Below, piece after piece: positions 7,256 through 9,556 of a stretch of 9,556 bases of DNA (positions within the stretch are counted from its first letter, which is position 1; every line of letters starts with the position of its first letter). Origin of the DNA: Verrucomicrobiales bacterium (GTDB lineage Bacteria; Verrucomicrobiota; Verrucomicrobiia; Limisphaerales; UBA9464). The notes under the pieces were generated by a model, which saw only the letters and a list, made by a program, of their open reading frames with translations, ran no database searches and had not been told where the DNA came from. The stretch covers positions 1 through 9,556 of the forward strand of contig DLVS01000544.1 of the NCBI GenBank assembly GCA_003445095.1. The letters run 5' to 3'. The position numbers and the translations under genes are program-made.

Positions 7256-8044
7256 GTGAAGCCAATTCTCTTTCACCTGGGCCACTTCCCCATCCACACC
7301 TTTGGAGTCTTGGTCGCGCTGGGGTTCTTAGCAGGCCTCATGGTAAGCGCCTTCAATATGCGGCGCCTGGGCCTGAACGGAGAAGCGATCTACGACTTGG
7401 CGCCTTGGCTGGTGGTCGCCGGCCTCGTCGGCGCTCGGGTGTGGTATGTCGGCAGTTATTGGCAACGGGATTTTGTTGGACGTCCGTGGACGGAAGCGTT
7501 CGCCGTGTGGCAAGGGGGTCTCGTTTATTACGGCGGCCTAATTCTGGGGACCTTGGTCGGTATCTGGCGCATTCATGCGATGAAGTTGCCGCTGTGGACG
7601 GTGGCCGACTGTCTGGCTCCCGGCGTAGCCCTGGGGCATGCGTTTGGTCGCCTGGGATGTTTGATGAACGGCTGTTGCTTCGGTCGCCCAACGACCTTGC
7701 CTTGGGGTATCCACTTTCCGCCGACTCACTCGACCCATCCAGCCGCCGTGCATCCGACCCAAATCTATGAAGCCCTCTTGAACGTGGCCTTCTTCGCGGC
7801 GCTGATGTGGGGCGTGCGCCATCGGCGGTTTCCTGGGCAAGTGTTTTCGGTGTACTTGATGGGTTATGCCGTGCTGCGCAGTTTCACGGAATGGTTTCGC
7901 GGGGACTACGACGTTCGTTCATCGCCCCTCGCGGGCGTGTTGACCCCGGGCCAACTGACCAGCCTCTTGATTCTCATCGCAGGCATCGCTCTCTTCTTAG
8001 TATTGCGGCCCCGATCAACCGACTCCCCGGTGATTCGCCGTTAG
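7256..8044 (+). CDS. lgt: Prolipoprotein diacylglyceryl transferase
   Basis: An inner-membrane enzyme that transfers diacylglycerol from phosphatidylglycerol to the lipobox cysteine of prolipoproteins, the first step of lipoprotein maturation. GTG 7256 is chosen because the family starts with M-x-PILFxLGPFPIHxxG, matched here by (V)KPILFHLGHFPIHTFG; the 38 upstream codons (open to TTG 7142) look non-coding. The result is 262 residues, normal for Lgt, with about seven hydrophobic segments. Conserved sites: GRLGCLMNGCCFGRP (131-145, R132 matching E. coli R143), HPTQIYEALLN (166-176) and Y204/R208 matching E. coli Y235/R239. The position of E. coli H103 (HGG) is Tyr (YYGG, 91-94) and that of N146 is Cys (C135); I believe both variants are usual in the NGCCFG subgroup. 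No Shine-Dalgarno site is seen. It is followed after 3 bases by an RluA-family gene, probably co-transcribed. Confidence 0.95.
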   Translation: MKPILFHLGHFPIHTFGVLVALGFLAGLMVSAFNMRRLGLNGEAIYDLAPWLVVAGLVGARVWYVGSYWQRDFVGRPWTEAFAVWQGGLVYYGGLILGTLVGIWRIHAMKLPLWTVADCLAPGVALGHAFGRLGCLMNGCCFGRPTTLPWGIHFPPTHSTHPAAVHPTQIYEALLNVAFFAALMWGVRHRRFPGQVFSVYLMGYAVLRSFTEWFRGDYDVRSSPLAGVLTPGQLTSLLILIAGIALFLVLRPRSTDSPVIRR

Positions 8045-8047
8045 CAA

Positions 8048-9007
8048 ATGTCCGAACTCGACGTCTTCACCGTAGAGCAATCGCTGCCTGGTCAGCGCCT
8101 CGATCGCTTTTTGCACAGCCGCTATGAGACCAGTTCACGAGCTGAAATTCAGCGGTTGCTGTCGCAGGGCTGCGTGCGAGTGAACGGGCGTCCTCCCAAA
8201 CCAGCCCAAGCGCCGCGCGCCGGGGATTTGGTGGAGATTCGTTGGCCAGACGTCACCGCCGCCGAGGTCGCGCCCCAAGAGATTCCCCTCGACGTTTTGT
8301 TCGAAGACTCCGACCTCCTGGTGCTGAACAAGCAACCGGATTTGGTGGTACATCCCGCCGCCGGGCACGAAGATGGCACGTTGGTGAACGCCCTTCTGCA
8401 TCATTGCCGCGGGCAGTTAAGTGGCATCGGTGGCGTAGCGCGGCCGGGGATTGTCCACCGACTCGATCGCGATACTTCCGGATGCCTCGTCGTGGCGAAG
8501 AATGACCTTTCCCACCGAGCCTTGCAGGAGGCGTTCGCGACCCGGCGGGTTGAGAAAGTTTACCAATGCCTCGTGTGCGGCGACTTACAACCCACTTCGG
8601 GCGAAATTCGGGCTCGAATCGCGCGGCACCCGGTGCAACGGAAAAAGATGGCAGTCACCACCGGCGATGGGCGCGACGCACGCACCACCTATCGCGTCCT
8701 GGAGCAACTGGCCGGCGCCGCATTTGTGGAAGCTCAGATCCACACGGGGCGAACCCACCAGGTCCGCGTGCATTTCTTGCATTTGGGATTTCCGTTGGTG
8801 GGAGATGTCGTCTACGGAGCCCGGGCAAACGCCCGGCTCACCCAAGAGACGGGCTGGCGGGCGCCGAGACAGATGTTACATGCGCGCCGACTGGCCTTTC
8901 GGCATCCCCATTCGGGCCGGTGGTGCGAATTCAATGCCCCGTTGCCCAGCGACTTCAAAGAGGCTCTCAGCGTCTTTCGTGGAGCCGAAGCAGTGCCGGC
9001 GAACTGA
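8048..9007 (+). CDS. RluA-family pseudouridine synthase (RluD-like)
   Basis: A 319-residue enzyme that isomerises specific uridines to pseudouridine in structured RNA, most likely 23S rRNA. An S4 RNA-binding domain covers about residues 15-65 (LDRFLHSRYETSSRAEIQRL, then VRVNGRPPKPAQ). The catalytic domain starts near 82, with VLNKQPDLVVHPA (92-104), the active-site motif HRLDRDTSG (137-145, catalytic D140), and IHTGRTHQVRVHFLHLGFP in the C-terminal half. Presence of the S4 domain and the length fit RluD/RluC better than RluA, and the overall layout favours RluD, which acts on helix 69; exact target sites cannot be assigned by reading. ATG 8048 begins 3 bases after the lgt stop, suggesting translational coupling. 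A terminator-like structure follows. Confidence 0.94.
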   Translation: MSELDVFTVEQSLPGQRLDRFLHSRYETSSRAEIQRLLSQGCVRVNGRPPKPAQAPRAGDLVEIRWPDVTAAEVAPQEIPLDVLFEDSDLLVLNKQPDLVVHPAAGHEDGTLVNALLHHCRGQLSGIGGVARPGIVHRLDRDTSGCLVVAKNDLSHRALQEAFATRRVEKVYQCLVCGDLQPTSGEIRARIARHPVQRKKMAVTTGDGRDARTTYRVLEQLAGAAFVEAQIHTGRTHQVRVHFLHLGFPLVGDVVYGARANARLTQETGWRAPRQMLHARRLAFRHPHSGRWCEFNAPLPSDFKEALSVFRGAEAVPAN

Positions 9008-9014
9008 CGGGACG

Positions 9015-9072
9015 TTGAGGCGTGAACTCGAGGCTCCCGAAACCTCGTTCGGAGTCGAACACCTCAATTTTT
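9015..9072 (+). terminator. Possible rho-independent terminator after the lgt-rluA family unit
   Basis: TTGAGG (9015-9020) can pair with CCTCAA (9062-9067), followed at once by TTTTT (9068-9072). Inside the loop a second hairpin forms from CGAGG (9029-9033) and CCTCG (9043-9047). The outer stem is only six pairs with a long loop, so the structure is imperfect. It overlaps the last codons of the convergent asparaginase-domain gene. It could also be chance pairing in the 56-base gap. Confidence 0.3.
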
Positions 9073-9549
9073 CGGCTCAAAACGATGCGCCTCGCGATTC
9101 TTCCGAACGTGTTTCGGATCAAAGATTCGCCCGTTCATTGCCAAGTAGACTCCCGCCGGCAATGACTGCACCGCTCCGATCGCGACACCCACGTTGAACG
9201 CAGCGTCGGTGTTGCGGAACCGGGCGGGCTGCATCGAACCGGTCAGCACAATCGTCTTTCCCGGCACTCCCTCGAGGGCAGCAGCGGTTTCAACCATCGT
9301 GTCGGTTCCGTGAGTGACCACGATACGAGCATGCGGGCATTCGGTAATTCGTCGCCGGATCAAGGTGCGATCCGCTTCGGTGAGTTCAAGGCTGTCCTTA
9401 GCCAGCACGGGTTCGACTTGGAATTCAAAAGTCACATTGCCTTCCCGCAAAATCTCCGCGACTTGCGGCGGGCCGACTTCATATTCGCTCGTCGCATCGA
9501 AATAGATTTTATCAATGGTCCCGCCGGTCGTGATGAAGGCGATGGTCAT
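9064..9549 (-). CDS. Short asparaginase-domain protein
   Basis: A complete 161-residue protein equal to the N-terminal catalytic domain of L-asparaginase. TGGTID (8-13) carries the nucleophilic Thr (T11, matching T12 of E. coli AnsB); THGTDTM (79-85) carries the T82/D83 pair (matching T89/D90); and GKTIVLTGSMQPARFRNTD (97-115) carries K98 (matching K162) to complete the second catalytic set. The usual C-terminal domain of about 130 residues, which completes neighbouring active sites in full-length enzymes, is absent. This is not a visible truncation: the ending NREAHRFEPKN is, from memory, typical of a family of stand-alone proteins of 160-170 residues. Hydrolysis of asparagine or a related amide is plausible but unproven. 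Start ATG 9549-9547 is seven bases from the window end, so any upstream partner or promoter is out of view. Confidence 0.88.
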   Translation of the reverse strand: MTIAFITTGGTIDKIYFDATSEYEVGPPQVAEILREGNVTFEFQVEPVLAKDSLELTEADRTLIRRRITECPHARIVVTHGTDTMVETAAALEGVPGKTIVLTGSMQPARFRNTDAAFNVGVAIGAVQSLPAGVYLAMNGRIFDPKHVRKNREAHRFEPKN

Positions 9550-9556
9550 GGAGCAA

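Overview
The window looks like a chromosomal piece of a Verrucomicrobiota-type bacterium. This is an inference. It rests on moderately GC-rich DNA, mostly weak or absent Shine-Dalgarno sites, a secreted PQQ-type dehydrogenase fused to cytochrome c and ending in a tail (final residues around FFRVRA) I associate with that phylum, an Lgt of the GRLGC..NGCCFG subtype, and a short single-domain asparaginase-like protein. No rRNA, tRNA, CRISPR array or insertion sequence was seen.

Layout. A leftward cluster occupies 1-2082: a secreted protein of unknown function (2082 to 829), an ECF sigma factor (832 to 182) and a zinc-binding anti-sigma factor (185 to beyond position 1). Both junctions are 4-base stop/start overlaps (GTGA, then ATGA), so the three are probably one translationally coupled operon. 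Next, divergently, a lone 418-residue protein lies at 2425-3681. It has a disordered Pro/Ser/Arg-rich leader ending in a VIQR motif and a C-terminal domain with Cys and His residues arranged like a papain-fold hydrolase. It resembles cargo of extracellular contractile injection systems (eCIS), although no eCIS structural gene is in view. It sits between two gene-poor stretches (2083-2424 and 3682-4153), one holding an uncertain antisense small ORF and the other a coding-like frame just past the effector stop.

From 6655 back to 4154 runs a large secreted fusion of a soluble-glucose-dehydrogenase-type PQQ beta-propeller with a two-heme cytochrome c region. About 600 bases without a recognisable gene follow. 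The right end is housekeeping: lgt (lipoprotein lipidation) and an RluA-family pseudouridine synthase, 3 bases apart on the plus strand, converge on a short asparaginase-domain gene on the minus strand, with a terminator-like structure between them.

The most interesting item is the orphan eCIS-like effector. The sigma/anti-sigma operon with its co-encoded secreted protein is second.
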